This document shows, one piece after another, positions 7,768-16,700 of a stretch of 64,000 nucleotides of DNA. The translations under genes were made by a program, and so were the position numbers. Every line of letters starts with the position of its first letter. Within the stretch, counting starts at the first letter, position 1. Under the pieces are notes generated by a model, which saw only the letters and a list, made by a program, of their open reading frames with translations, was not told the origin of the DNA and did no database searches. This DNA is from Arthrobacter dokdonellae (GTDB taxonomy: Bacteria > Actinomycetota > Actinomycetes > Actinomycetales > Micrococcaceae). The stretch lies in contig NZ_CP029642.1 in NCBI RefSeq assembly GCF_003268655.1, positions 3,286,001-3,350,000 of the forward strand, read 5' to 3'.

Positions 7768-9317
7768 TGTCCTTCTCCTCGTTGTCGCAATGTCAGTGCC
7801 AGGCCCACGTCCTCGGCGCCGGGCCGGTCCCGCCCTCGCAGGTCGGCCACAGTCCAGGCCAGGCGCAGCACCCGGTCATAGCCCCGGGCCGTCAGTGATC
7901 CCAGACCCATGGCCCGGTCCAGCAGTGCCGTATCCGCCGGGGGCAGGCGCAGGGGCCCGCGCAGGATCCTGCCGGTGAGGTCGGCGTTGTGGACCAGTCC
8001 GAATGGACGCAGCCTCTCGCGGGCGGTGTCCCTGGCCACCTGCACCCTTGCCGCCACCTGGACCGTGCCTTCGCGCGGCTCGGAATCGGACAGCTGGGCC
8101 AGCTGCACGCGGTTTACCTGCAACTGGATGTCCACTCGGTCCAGCAACGGACCGGAGAGCCGGCCAAAGTAGCGGCGCCGTGCCATGGGCGTGCATTCAC
8201 AGCTGATGCCCTTGCCGGCAGCCTTCCCGCAGGGGCAGGGGTTCGCGGCCAGGACCAGCTGGAAGCGTGCCGGGTATGCCGCTGTTCCCGCCGAGCGGTG
8301 CAGCACCAGTTCGCCGCTCTCCAACGGCTGGCGGAGGGCATCCAGGACGCGTTTGTCGAATTCGGGTGCCTCGTCCAGGAAAAGCACCCCCCGATGTGCT
8401 CGGGATGCAGCCCCGGGCCGGGGAATGCCGGTGCCGCCGCCAATGATCGACGCCGTGCTTGCGGAGTGGTGCGGGCGCTCGTAGGGCGGGCGCCGGATCA
8501 GGCCGTTGACGCCGCGGCGCACGTGGTCCAGGGAATGGATGGCCGTCACTTCCAGCGCCTCGTCGTCGCTAAGCGGGGGCAGCAGACCCGGAAGGCGTTC
8601 GGCCAGCATTGTCTTCCCGGATCCCGGAGGGCCCACCATCATCAGGTGGTGCCCGCCGGCAGCCGCGATCTCCAGGGCCAGCCGGGCCTCCCCCTGGCCC
8701 GCCACCTCCGAAAGGTCCGGCGGGCCCTGCCTCGCGGCCGCGGCGTCTTCACGCAGCGGAGCGGCTGCCGTGCCGGCGCCCTGCGTCACGGCGAACACCA
8801 ACGTTTCGGGATCGGCTTCGAAGTCGGCGGCAACCTGGGCCAGCGAGCCGTAGCCGCGCACCTTGGCGCCCGCGACAAGCTCCGCCTCCGCGAGGTTCGA
8901 TTCGGCCACCACGAATTCCCGCCGCCCGGCCCGCATGGCGGCCAGGACGGCGGGCAGCACGCCGCGGACAGGGCGCAGCCGCCCGTCCAGTCCAAGTTCA
9001 GCGATGAAGACCGTCCCCCCTGTCCGGCGCACGTCTCCGGCGGCTTCCAGCGCGGCCATGACGATGGCCAGGTCAAAGCCGGAGCCCTTCTTGGGCAGTG
9101 ACGCGGGGACCAGGTTGACCGTGATCTTGCGCCGGCTCAGGGGTATGCCGGAGTTCTGGGCGGCCGAGCGGATGCGTTCCCGTGCCTCATTCAATGCGGC
9201 GTCCGGAAGACCCAGCAGGACAAAGCTGGGGAGGGTCTGGCCAATGTCGGCTTCGACCTCGATGACGTGGCCGTTGAGGCCCATCAGGGCCACCGCCAGA
9301 GCCCTTCCCATCCCCAT
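7764..9317 (-). CDS. comM: ComM/YifB family Mg-chelatase-like ATPase
   Basis: AAA+ helicase-like ATPase of the YifB/ComM family, which promotes branch migration of incoming DNA in competent species. The N-terminal ChlI-type domain (VEADIGQTLPSFVLLGLPDA) precedes Walker A GPPGSGKTMLAERLP and Walker B GVLFLDEAPEF. A cysteine-containing NPCPCGKAAGKGISCEC stretch and a Mg-chelatase C-terminal domain follow. Length 517 is normal. It directly abuts yraN and overlaps dprA by four bases, forming a yraN-comM-dprA transcription unit. Confidence 0.92.
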   Translation of the reverse strand: MGMGRALAVALMGLNGHVIEVEADIGQTLPSFVLLGLPDAALNEARERIRSAAQNSGIPLSRRKITVNLVPASLPKKGSGFDLAIVMAALEAAGDVRRTGGTVFIAELGLDGRLRPVRGVLPAVLAAMRAGRREFVVAESNLAEAELVAGAKVRGYGSLAQVAADFEADPETLVFAVTQGAGTAAAPLREDAAAARQGPPDLSEVAGQGEARLALEIAAAGGHHLMMVGPPGSGKTMLAERLPGLLPPLSDDEALEVTAIHSLDHVRRGVNGLIRRPPYERPHHSASTASIIGGGTGIPRPGAASRAHRGVLFLDEAPEFDKRVLDALRQPLESGELVLHRSAGTAAYPARFQLVLAANPCPCGKAAGKGISCECTPMARRRYFGRLSGPLLDRVDIQLQVNRVQLAQLSDSEPREGTVQVAARVQVARDTARERLRPFGLVHNADLTGRILRGPLRLPPADTALLDRAMGLGSLTARGYDRVLRLAWTVADLRGRDRPGAEDVGLALTLRQRGEGQ

Positions 9318-9674
9318 TCAGCCCACACCCTTGAGGTGGTCGATGCTGGGGGCCGAGCGGCCGTCCATGATGATGCCCACAGCGTCGATGCGCAGCCGGC
9401 CCATGACGTGCCGGTGTTCCCGTGCCCACAGGACGGCCAGGGTCCGCAGCCGGCGCAGCTTGGCCGGTGTCACTGCCTCCAGGGGGTCGCCGTAGCGCCT
9501 CGACTGCCGCGTCTTGACCTCGACAATCACCAGCTCCGACCCGTCAAGGGCCACCAGGTCGATCTCCCCGGACGGGCAGCGCCAATTGCTGTCGATGACC
9601 CGGAATCCCCGGTCCTCGAGGTAGTCCGCCGCGACCATTTCACCGGTCTGGCCCAACGCATCCTTTGCTTTCAT
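9318..9674 (-). CDS. yraN: UPF0102 protein YraN, endonuclease-like fold
   Basis: Small 118-residue protein of the YraN/UPF0102 family, which has a restriction-endonuclease-like fold and unproven role. The core motifs are GEIDLVALDG followed by ELVIVEVKTRQS, matching the D-(E/Q)-x-K type nuclease centre. The ATG at 9674 (MKAKDALGQTGE) gives the usual family length; a longer open frame upstream is not needed. Its stop adjoins the comM start with no gap. Confidence 0.9.
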   Translation of the reverse strand: MKAKDALGQTGEMVAADYLEDRGFRVIDSNWRCPSGEIDLVALDGSELVIVEVKTRQSRRYGDPLEAVTPAKLRRLRTLAVLWAREHRHVMGRLRIDAVGIIMDGRSAPSIDHLKGVG

Positions 9675-9780
9675 GGCAACCTCCACTGCCAGCGTGGCGG
9701 AGAATTCCACGCCGGGGCAGGGGGGTTGGGCTAAATGTGGACGGCTCGCACCCGGGCATGCCTTGTGGAGGAACAAAGGC

Positions 9781-9819
9781 GGGGACGACGGCGGAACGTG
9801 CGTCCCGCCGTCGTCCCCG
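9781..9819 (-). terminator. Terminator downstream of DUF2469 gene
   Basis: GGGGACGACGGCGG and CCGCCGTCGTCCCC are perfect 14-bp inverted arms around an 11-nt loop. It lies between the end of the DUF2469 gene (9886) and the yraN start, so it separates the rplS-lepB-rnhB-DUF2469 unit from yraN-comM-dprA. Confidence 0.75.
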
Positions 9820-9885
9820 CCGTGTGCGGTGGCACCGTCAGTTCAGCCCGCGTCAGCCCTGGTGCCGACAGCGGCGACGGAGTGC

Positions 9886-10218
9886 TCAGCCCAGCGGTCC
9901 CAGCTGGCCGTCCTTGGGGACTTGGAGGTCGTCCGTCTTGATCAGTTCCTCCACGTTGACGTCCTTGAAGGTGATGACACGGACGTTTTTGACGAACCGG
10001 GCTGTGCGGTAGACGTCCCACACCCAAGCGTCCTGAAGGGTCAGGTCGAAGTAGACCTCGCCGTCGGCGGAGCGCGCCTGCAGGTCGACGTGGTTGGCCA
10101 GATAGAAGCGGCGTTCGGTCTCCACGACGTAGCTGAAGAGGTTCACCACGTCCCGGTATTCGCGGTAGAGCTGCAGCTCCATGTCGGTTTCGTAGTTTTC
10201 CAGGTCCTCAGCGCTCAT
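9886..10218 (-). CDS. DUF2469 family protein
   Basis: Highly conserved 110-residue actinobacterial protein of unknown function, always near rnhB. Recognised by MSAEDLENYETDMELQLYREYRDVV and by LTLQDAWVWDVYR followed by VKNVRVITFKDVNVEEL. The ATG at 10218 is chosen because family members begin at MSAEDLE; an in-frame ATG at 10245 would add nine residues. No membrane segment or catalytic motif is visible. Confidence 0.9.
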   Translation of the reverse strand: MSAEDLENYETDMELQLYREYRDVVNLFSYVVETERRFYLANHVDLQARSADGEVYFDLTLQDAWVWDVYRTARFVKNVRVITFKDVNVEELIKTDDLQVPKDGQLGPLG

Positions 10219-10281
10219 GGTTCCATCATCCATCACTTGGGGCACTGCCGACGAACGGGGCCGTACGCCGGCGGCGAAACG

Positions 10282-10968
10282 CTAGGTGAGGCGCCAGGTC
10301 CTGCGGTGGAAGTCCGTGGCGCCGTGGCCGGCAATCGCGGCCCGGTGCCCGGCCGTGGCGTAGCCCTTGTTGCCGTCCCAGCCGAACTGCGGGAATTGCT
10401 GCGCGAGCTCCACCATCATGGCGTCGCGTTCCACTTTCGCCAGGACGCTGGCGGCGGCGACGGACAGGCACGTCATGTCCGCCTTGATGCGGGTACGCAC
10501 CATCATGGCCGCGCCCGGGGCGGGCTCGACGGCGGGTCCGGCGGCGGGTCCGGCAAACAGGATCTCCGGCTGCACGGGCACGGAGAGCCAGTCGTGGTTG
10601 CCGTCCAGGATGACGTAGCCCGGCAGCAGTTCGGCGGACACCGCGGCCAGGGCGCGCGTCCCCGCCAATCGCAGGGCGGCCATAAGGCCGACGGCGTCGA
10701 TCTCCGCCGCGGACGCGTGTCCGACGGCATACGCCTGTGCCCACTCCTGGATCGCCGGGACCAGGGCCTGGCGCACCGGTCCGCGCAGCAGCTTGCTGTC
10801 CTTGACCCCGGGCAGTTCGGCGGCGGTGGCGGCATCGATGACCACCACCCCGACGCTGACCGGGCCGGCCAGCGCGCCCCTGCCTACCTCGTCGCAGCCC
10901 GCCACCAGCGTGTAGCCCTGGGCCGCCAGCTCGCGTTCCCACTCCAGGGTGGGCGGCAGGGCTGCCAC
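10282..10968 (-). CDS. rnhB: Ribonuclease HII
   Basis: Cleaves RNA in RNA-DNA hybrids and removes misincorporated ribonucleotides. The 228-residue protein has the acidic metal-binding residues in GCDEVGRGALAGPV, the KDSK motif, the VILDGNHDW aspartate and the SVLAKVERDAMM motif. The start is GTG at 10968, overlapping the lepB stop by one base (TAGTG); no ATG fits the family N terminus. It lies in the rplS-lepB-lepB-rnhB-DUF2469 operon. Confidence 0.92.
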   Translation of the reverse strand: MAALPPTLEWERELAAQGYTLVAGCDEVGRGALAGPVSVGVVVIDAATAAELPGVKDSKLLRGPVRQALVPAIQEWAQAYAVGHASAAEIDAVGLMAALRLAGTRALAAVSAELLPGYVILDGNHDWLSVPVQPEILFAGPAAGPAVEPAPGAAMMVRTRIKADMTCLSVAAASVLAKVERDAMMVELAQQFPQFGWDGNKGYATAGHRAAIAGHGATDFHRRTWRLT

Positions 10969-11843
10969 TACTTTCCCGTGGGGACGACGCCCGACGACGT
11001 CCCTTGGCTGACGCTGGACGGCTTCGGCACGTTGGCGAAGACGTTGGGATAGTTCCCCAGAATCCCCATGTGGTTCAGCGGCCAGGCAATCACGATGGCA
11101 CGGCCCTCCACGTCGGAAATCGGCACAAATCCGGTGCCGCTCAGGGCTTGGTGCGCGCGCGAGTCCTCGGAGTTGTTCCGGTGGTCGCCCATGACCCAGA
11201 GATGCCCCGCGGGGACCGTCACGTCGAAGGTGGTGTCCGACGGCGAGGCCCCCGGGAACAGGTACGGCTCCGTGATGGCCGCGCCGTTGATGGTCAGCTT
11301 TCCAGCAGCGTCGCAGCACTTCACATGGTCCCCCGGAAGGCCGATGACGCGCTTGACCAGGTGCTGCTGCGAGCTGTCGGGCGCCAGCCCCAGGAACGTG
11401 GCGACGTCGCCCACCCATGTAAACGGTCCGGTCTGCGGCTGTTCCGGAGGAAGCCAGCCCTGGGTGTCCTTAAAGACGACGACGTCCCCCCGTTCGAGTG
11501 CGAACGGCTTGGGCACCAGCAGGTTCACAAATATCCTGTCGTCAATGCGCAGGGTGTTTTCCATCGAGCCGGAAGGAATGTAGAAGGCCCTGAACAGGAA
11601 CGTCTTGATCAGGAAGGACAGCACCAAGGCGATGGCCAGAATGGTGACGATCTCCTTGCCCCAGGACCAGGCCCTGTTGCCGAAGCGCTCCATCGCGGTG
11701 GCCTCGGGCGCATGTGCGCCGTGTGCGGCATGGGTGCCGTGGTGGGCGCTGCCGCCCGGGGCACCGCCGTCGCCCGGGACGCCCGGGGCACCGCCGTCGC
11801 CCGGGTGGGACTGGCCGGGATCGCCGGGCACTTTGTGCTCCAT
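10968..11843 (-). CDS. lepB: Signal peptidase I, copy 1
   Basis: Membrane serine protease that removes signal peptides from secreted proteins. An N-terminal hydrophilic low-complexity tail (residues 1-55, rich in Gly, Pro, Ala and His) precedes one membrane segment at about 64-86. The Ser/Lys dyad is Ser93 in PSGSMENTL and Lys164 in HLVKRVIGLPGD, with the VMGDHRNNSEDSR box near the C terminus. The GDGGAPG duplication in the tail comes from a 27-bp tandem repeat. It is followed directly by rnhB and preceded by a second lepB. Confidence 0.93.
   Translation of the reverse strand: MEHKVPGDPGQSHPGDGGAPGVPGDGGAPGGSAHHGTHAAHGAHAPEATAMERFGNRAWSWGKEIVTILAIALVLSFLIKTFLFRAFYIPSGSMENTLRIDDRIFVNLLVPKPFALERGDVVVFKDTQGWLPPEQPQTGPFTWVGDVATFLGLAPDSSQQHLVKRVIGLPGDHVKCCDAAGKLTINGAAITEPYLFPGASPSDTTFDVTVPAGHLWVMGDHRNNSEDSRAHQALSGTGFVPISDVEGRAIVIAWPLNHMGILGNYPNVFANVPKPSSVSQGTSSGVVPTGK
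11754..11805 (-). repeat. 27-bp tandem repeat within lepB N-terminal tail
   Basis: Two near-identical 27-bp units begin at 11754 and 11781 (start GCCCGGGGCACCGCC). They encode the repeated GDGGAPG stretch in the signal peptidase tail. Being in frame with a multiple-of-three unit, copy-number change would lengthen or shorten the tail without breaking the gene. Confidence 0.8.
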
Positions 11844-11904
11844 GGGAGTGGTTCCTTAAGTTGGGTTCAACAGTTCAGTTCAGCAGGCGGTGGGACGGGC
11901 CACG

Positions 11905-12555
11905 TCAGGGGGCGTCGCGCGGCAACAGGTGGATCCGCCCCAGCGGCCAGACCGTGGCCCACGGCCGCCCGATCACCTTGCTGGTCGAGATGAGGCCGCC
12001 GCCGGGCATCCCGAGCAGTGACCGGGAGTCCGCGGAGATGCTCCGGTGGTCGCCCATGAGCCACAATTTACCCTGCGGAACGGTGACGTCGAACTTCAAC
12101 GCGCTGGGTTCATCGCCGGGGTACAGGTAATTCTCGGTGACCGGGACCCCGTTGACCTCGAGCCGTCCGGAGGCGGTGCAGCACTTGACGGTGTCCCCGG
12201 CCACGCCCAGCACCCGCTTGACGTAAATGTTGTTGTTCGGGACCAGGCCCAGCCACTGCCCGGCGGCAACGGCTGCCTCCGCGAGAGGATCGTTGCCGGA
12301 CTGCAGCGGGGTGAACGATCCACGGCCGTCAAAGACCACCACGTCGCCGCGCTTGATGGACGCCAGCGCAAAATCGGTGCGCGAAACCAGCACGCGGTCC
12401 CCGGTCAGCAGCAGCGGTTCCATGGACGCGGACGGGATGTAATACACGTCCACCCACACATTGCGCACCACCGCCGTCAGCAGGAAAAGCACCACGACGG
12501 CCACAACAACAAAACGCCAGCCCAGTTTCCTGGACTGGCGTTTCGCTTGGATCAA
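11905..12555 (-). CDS. lepB: Signal peptidase I, copy 2
   Basis: Second type I signal peptidase, 216 residues, 61 bp upstream of copy 1. A short basic N terminus leads into a membrane segment at about 13-34. Ser44 in PSASMEPLL and Lys113 in YVKRVLGVAGD form the dyad and LMGDHRSISADSR is the conserved C-terminal box. It lacks the long tail of copy 1. Tandem lepB genes after rplS are common in actinobacteria; the differing sequences near the active site suggest divided substrates, but this is inference. Confidence 0.93.
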   Translation of the reverse strand: MIQAKRQSRKLGWRFVVVAVVVLFLLTAVVRNVWVDVYYIPSASMEPLLLTGDRVLVSRTDFALASIKRGDVVVFDGRGSFTPLQSGNDPLAEAAVAAGQWLGLVPNNNIYVKRVLGVAGDTVKCCTASGRLEVNGVPVTENYLYPGDEPSALKFDVTVPQGKLWLMGDHRSISADSRSLLGMPGGGLISTSKVIGRPWATVWPLGRIHLLPRDAP

Positions 12556-12567
12556 AGCGCGGATCCC

Positions 12568-12927
12568 TTACTTGGCGGGAACGGCGTCGCGCTTTTCCTT
12601 GATCTTGGCAGCCTTGCCGCGCAGGTTGCGCATGTAGTACAGCTTGGCGCGGCGGACGTCACCCTTGGTGACAACCTCGATCTTGTCGATGACCGGGGAG
12701 TGCACCGGGAAGGTACGCTCCACGCCGACACCGAAGGAGACCTTGCGGACCGTGAAGGTTTCGCGGACGCCGTCGCCCTGGCGGCCAAGGACGAAGCCCT
12801 TGAACACCTGGACACGCGAGCGGGAACCTTCAATGATGTTCACGTGAACGTTGAGGGTGTCGCCGGCACGGAAGGCGGGGATGTCGCTGCGCAGGCTGGC
12901 TGCGTCAACAGAATCGAGAATCTGCAT
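12568..12927 (-). CDS. rplS: 50S ribosomal protein L19
   Basis: Ribosomal protein at the interface between the subunits. The 119-residue sequence has the typical L19 core: [51 protein letters not shown] and the C-terminal [20 protein letters not shown]. It is normally directly downstream of trmD; here 3.3 kb of sugar transporter genes lie in between, so it needs its own promoter, for which a TAAAAT -10 box is seen at 13013-13018. lepB copy 2 follows after 12 bp. Confidence 0.96.
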   Translation of the reverse strand: MQILDSVDAASLRSDIPAFRAGDTLNVHVNIIEGSRSRVQVFKGFVLGRQGDGVRETFTVRKVSFGVGVERTFPVHSPVIDKIEVVTKGDVRRAKLYYMRNLRGKAAKIKEKRDAVPAK

Positions 12928-13012
12928 TTTTCACTCCAGGCAGACGCCACAGGTCATCTGCTTTGTGTCACGCCCCCATGGACGGCGCGGGGCCAGTCAT
13001 GGAAAGCGAAAG

Positions 13013-13041
13013 ATTTTAGCCCGGGGTATCAAGGATGAATC
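13013..13041 (-). promoter_or_regulatory. Candidate rplS promoter
   Basis: On the minus strand TAAAAT (13018-13013) is a good -10 box, 17 bp from a weak GATTCA -35 (13041-13036). Transcription would start about 80 bases before rplS. An own promoter is expected because the gene is separated from trmD by the inserted transporter genes. Confidence 0.4.
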
Positions 13042-13212
13042 CCGGCGTGCCGCCCTGTTGACGAACGCTCCCCCTGTGGCAGGAACGCGCCCAGTAGGCA
13101 CTTCCCCCATTTTGCCACACCGTGCGGGGCAACAACTAATTGTCCGGCAGCAGGATGTCGGCGGCACGACGCCGGGTCCCGGCCCGGGGCGCGGGCGCGG
13201 CCCCGCCGTGGC

Positions 13213-14106
13213 TCATCCCTTCACGGCCCCCTCAGTGGCGTTCATGATCCGTCGCTGGAAGATGAAGAACATGACGGCGACCGGAATGGTCATCAGCGCG
13301 GCGGCGGCAAGCTTGAGCGGATACTGGGTGGGCCCTCCCAGCTGTCCGCTGGCCAGCGAGGCCACCCCCTTCGTCAGGGTGGTCAGAGCCGGCGACTGGG
13401 TGGAGACGATGAAGTGTGAGAGCTCGTTCCACGACCCTTGGAAGGAGAGGATGATGATGGTCATCAGGGCCGGCCGGGACATGGGCAGGACGATGGACCA
13501 GAACACCCGGAACGTGCCGGCCCCGTCGATCCGGGCCTGCTCCTCGACGCTGATCGGGACCGATTCAAAGAAGTTCTTCATGATGAACACGCCGGCCGCG
13601 TCGGTGAGGAGGGGCACGATCATCCCGGTGTATGAGTCGTAGATGCCGACCTGGTTGAGCACCAGGAACTTGGGGATGAGCAGGACGACGCCGGGCACGC
13701 TCATCACGGCGATGAGACCGGCGTAGATGGCGCCCCTGCCACGGAAGTGCAGGCGGGCCAGGGCGTAGCCGGCGAGCGAGTCGAAGAACACGCGGCCAAG
13801 GGTGACGCAGACGGTGACGATTGCGGAGTTCTTGAACCAGACGGGGAAGTCCGAGTGGGCGAACAGCCCCCGGTAGGCCGCCGTCGTCCACACCTGCGGC
13901 ACCAGTGAAACCGGGCTCTGCGCCGCTTCCGTCTCCGATTTGAACGACGTCGCCACCTGCACGAGGAACGGGAAGATGTAGATGACGGCCAGGGCGATGA
14001 GGACGGCGTAAAGCACGGACGTGGCGGCCACGGTGCCGTTGCGGTCCCGGCGGCGCACGGGGTGCTGTTTCGTGCCGGCTGTGTCTGTTGACCGGGTGAT
14101 GCTCAT
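13213..14106 (-). CDS. Sugar ABC transporter permease, MalG type
   Basis: Membrane subunit of a CUT1-type carbohydrate importer, 297 residues with six predicted membrane segments. The EAA loop that docks the ATPase is EEQARIDGAGTFRVFWSIVL. The ATG overlaps the stop of the partner permease as ATGA. Last gene of a binding protein-permease-permease cassette with no ATPase; such systems share a genome-wide MsiK/UgpC-type ATPase. Substrate cannot be told from the sequence. Confidence 0.9.
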   Translation of the reverse strand: MSITRSTDTAGTKQHPVRRRDRNGTVAATSVLYAVLIALAVIYIFPFLVQVATSFKSETEAAQSPVSLVPQVWTTAAYRGLFAHSDFPVWFKNSAIVTVCVTLGRVFFDSLAGYALARLHFRGRGAIYAGLIAVMSVPGVVLLIPKFLVLNQVGIYDSYTGMIVPLLTDAAGVFIMKNFFESVPISVEEQARIDGAGTFRVFWSIVLPMSRPALMTIIILSFQGSWNELSHFIVSTQSPALTTLTKGVASLASGQLGGPTQYPLKLAAAALMTIPVAVMFFIFQRRIMNATEGAVKG

Positions 14107-15248
14107 CGGCGTTCTCCGTCCGGCGTCGGTGGTGGCCCCGCGGCCGCGGCGCCGGCCGGGACGCCGCTGCTGCCTGTTCCCACGGACAGGTAGGGCCGCA
14201 TCTTGCGCCGGGAGACCTTGCGTTCGCGCAGCACCCAGCGTTGGAAGAGCGTGAAGAACACGATGATCACGAACAGGATGAATGCGATCGCGGCGCCTTG
14301 CCCCCAGCCCTGGTCCTGGAAGGCGGCCTGATAGGACAGGTAGGCCGGGGTGAGCGTCGTCTTGTCAGGGGCGCCCTGGGTGCCGGTGTAGATCTGGTCG
14401 AAGACCTGCCAACAGCCGATCAGGCCAAGGGTGAGCACGGTGAACAGGGTGGGGCGCAGCTGCGGCAGGGTCACCTGCCAAAAGCGCTGCCAGCCGTTGG
14501 CGCCGTCGACCATGGCCGCCTCGGTGACGTCGCGGTCGAGGTTTTGCAGCGCGGCGATGAACAACAGCATGAAGGTTCCGCTGGTGGTGAAGATCCCCAT
14601 GATGATGTAGGCGCTCATAGCCACCGACGGCCCGGCCAGCCAGTCCCACCACGAGATCCCGAGGAACGTGCCGCCGGTGAGGAAGGCGGGCCCGTTCTGC
14701 ACGCCAAACACGCCGAGGAGGTCGTGCAGGATGCCGCTGGGTTCGTTGAACCAGTTCGGCCCGGTGATGCCGATGTAGGAGAGCAGCTTGTTGACGCTGC
14801 CGGTGGAGCTGAACAGGAACAGCCATAGGACGGTGATGGCCACGGAGCTCGTGACGGAGGGGAAGTAGAACGCCGTGCGGAAGAAGCCGCGGCCGCGCAG
14901 GACGGCCCGGTTGACCAGCACGGCGAGGAAGAGGGACAGCGCCGTCTGCAAGGGCACCACGAGCACCACGTACCAGGCGTTGTTGCGCAGGGAGGTGCCG
15001 AAGTCCTGCTCCGCCAGCCCGCCGCCGGCGAGCAGCTTGGAGTAGTTGTCGAAGCCGATGAAGTGCACACCGGCCGAGAACGGGCTGCCGCGGCCGCCCC
15101 AGTCGGAGAAGCTCACCCACAGTGCCATCAGGACGGGGATCACCAGGAACAGGCCGAGCAGGAAGAGCACCGGGCCGGTGAACAGCCACCCGGAGGCGGT
15201 CTCGTGGCCGTGGATACCCGAGCGGGACCGCACGGCGTTGGCGGACAC
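14103..15248 (-). CDS. Sugar ABC transporter permease, MalF type
   Basis: Partner permease, 381 residues, starting at GTG 15248 two bases after the binding-protein stop. It has an N-terminal membrane segment (LFTGPVLFLLGLFLVIPVLM) and the EAA loop EAAMVDGANGWQRFWQVTLP. A long periplasm-facing insert near residues 165-215 and a Pro/Ala/Gly-rich tail are present. It forms the heterodimeric channel with the MalG-type subunit. Confidence 0.9.
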   Translation of the reverse strand: MSANAVRSRSGIHGHETASGWLFTGPVLFLLGLFLVIPVLMALWVSFSDWGGRGSPFSAGVHFIGFDNYSKLLAGGGLAEQDFGTSLRNNAWYVVLVVPLQTALSLFLAVLVNRAVLRGRGFFRTAFYFPSVTSSVAITVLWLFLFSSTGSVNKLLSYIGITGPNWFNEPSGILHDLLGVFGVQNGPAFLTGGTFLGISWWDWLAGPSVAMSAYIIMGIFTTSGTFMLLFIAALQNLDRDVTEAAMVDGANGWQRFWQVTLPQLRPTLFTVLTLGLIGCWQVFDQIYTGTQGAPDKTTLTPAYLSYQAAFQDQGWGQGAAIAFILFVIIVFFTLFQRWVLRERKVSRRKMRPYLSVGTGSSGVPAGAAAAGPPPTPDGERR

Positions 15249-15250
15249 GG

Positions 15251-16522
15251 CTACTTCAGCAGGGCCTGGAGGTTTTTCTGTGTCTCATCCAGGAGTGTCT
15301 TTGGATCGCTCTTGGCCAGGCTTCCCAGCTTTGAATCGAGGTCGCTGACGACGGCGGCGGAACCCTTGGCTGCCGGCACGCCCTGGGCGTAGGCAGCGGC
15401 TTCGAGGAATGGGGCGAGCTGCGGATACTCCTGCTTCCAGGAGTCCGCCGCGGACTGGATGGAGGGCATGACCCCGAACGCCTTCGCGAAGCCGAGCTGG
15501 TCGCTCTTGGTGGTCAGCTGCTCCACCAGCTTCAGCGCGGCTGCCTGGTTGGGGCTGTCGGCCGCAATGCCCCAGCAGTTCGTGAACTCCAGCGTGCCCT
15601 GCCCCTTCGGGCCGGACGGCAGCGGGATGACCTTGTACTTGATGTTCGGGTAGTCGGACTGCATGCCGCCGGTGATCCAGTTGCCTTCAATCGTCATCGC
15701 TGTCAGGCCCTTGCCGAGCGCCTCGCCGCCCCAGCTGGCGCCGACGTCCGCAGCGAACTTCATGGCGCCGTCGTTCAGGAGCTTCTTGGCGTACGTGAGC
15801 GCCTGGACGTTCGCTGCGCTGTTCGCGGTGGCCTGCGTGCTGTCGGCGTTCATGAGGTTCCCGCCGGCCTCGACCATGAACGCCCCGAGCCGTTCATACT
15901 GGCCGCTGACAACCAGGCCGGTCTGCTTGCCGGTGGTCAGCTTCTTGCTGACGGCCTCCAGCTGGTCCCAGGTCTTTGGATAGTCGGAGTCGGTGAGCCC
16001 GGCGGCCTTCCACATGTCGGTGTTGATGACCAGCTGCAGGGTGGAGAAATCCTTGGGCGCGCAATAGAGCTTGTTGTTGTAGGTGAACGACTTCACCAGC
16101 GTGGGATAAAAGTCGGAGGTGTCCTTCAGCTGGTCGCCGTAGGCCAAAAGCGAGCCGTTGGCGGCGTACCCGGCGAGCGAGCCGGTGGAGAGGTAGAAGA
16201 CGTCGGCAGGCTTTTTGGCGGCAAACCCCTGAGCCAGCTGCTGGTCAAGGTTGCTGGCCGCGATCACCGTGGCCTTCGTTCCGGATGACTTGGACCAGTC
16301 GGCCACGGCGCTCTTCACCGCATTGGTTTCGGCGTTGCCGCTGGAACCGATCATGACCGTCAGGGCGGACGACGACGAGGTCAGGCCGCCTCCTCCCCCT
16401 GCCGCCCCGGAGCCTGTCGAGGCCGCGTTTCCGCCGAAGCCCGAGCCGCAGGCACTCAATGCCAGCACCGTGCCGAACGCGGCGGCCCCGCTGAGGACCC
16501 GGACGGCTAAGTCTTTTTGCAT
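15251..16522 (-). CDS. Sugar ABC transporter substrate-binding lipoprotein
   Basis: Extracellular solute-binding protein, 423 residues, anchored as a lipoprotein. The signal peptide MQKDLAVRVLSGAAAFGTVL ends in the lipobox LSAC, followed by a Gly/Ser-rich linker and a family 1 binding fold (VMIGSSGNAETNAVKSAVAD, later EGNWITGGMQSDYPNIKYKV). The open frame continues upstream, but the ATG at 16522 begins a proper signal peptide. First gene of the cassette; a TTGACA/TACGTT promoter and an operator-like repeat lie upstream. Confidence 0.9.
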   Translation of the reverse strand: MQKDLAVRVLSGAAAFGTVLALSACGSGFGGNAASTGSGAAGGGGGLTSSSSALTVMIGSSGNAETNAVKSAVADWSKSSGTKATVIAASNLDQQLAQGFAAKKPADVFYLSTGSLAGYAANGSLLAYGDQLKDTSDFYPTLVKSFTYNNKLYCAPKDFSTLQLVINTDMWKAAGLTDSDYPKTWDQLEAVSKKLTTGKQTGLVVSGQYERLGAFMVEAGGNLMNADSTQATANSAANVQALTYAKKLLNDGAMKFAADVGASWGGEALGKGLTAMTIEGNWITGGMQSDYPNIKYKVIPLPSGPKGQGTLEFTNCWGIAADSPNQAAALKLVEQLTTKSDQLGFAKAFGVMPSIQSAADSWKQEYPQLAPFLEAAAYAQGVPAAKGSAAVVSDLDSKLGSLAKSDPKTLLDETQKNLQALLK

Positions 16523-16616
16523 GGTGCTCTCCCCAGCGTTCCGCGGCGTCTGCCGCATCGGTCGGACCGATGGCTCCTGCGCCCCATGCTGCATCCTGCC
16601 GGCACGACTGCCACGG

Positions 16617-16631
16617 ATTGACCGCTCCAAT
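16617..16631. promoter_or_regulatory. Candidate LacI-type operator of sugar ABC cassette
   Basis: ATTG and CAAT form an inverted repeat around ACCGCTC, just downstream of the promoter at 16641-16669, so a repressor here would block the start of transcription. GC-centred palindromes of this kind are typical LacI-family sites. No regulator gene is adjacent. Confidence 0.35.
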
Positions 16632-16640
16632 GTTGCCCTC

Positions 16641-16669
16641 AACGTAGGCCTGCGGCGGGAAGCTGTCAA
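16641..16669 (-). promoter_or_regulatory. Sigma-70-type promoter of sugar ABC cassette
   Basis: On the minus strand a consensus TTGACA (16669-16664) lies 17 bp from TACGTT (16646-16641). Transcription would start about 110 bases before the binding-protein gene. The -35 box lies only about 30 bp downstream of the trmD stop, so the cassette brings its own promoter. Confidence 0.7.
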
Positions 16670-16700
16670 GGGGGGCCGCTGGCAGCTGCGGAGGGACTCC

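Noticed and set aside
11754..11805. Direct repeats that might suggest a CRISPR array
   Set aside because: Only two adjacent in-frame units without spacers, inside the lepB coding sequence. No CRISPR array or cas gene is present in the window.
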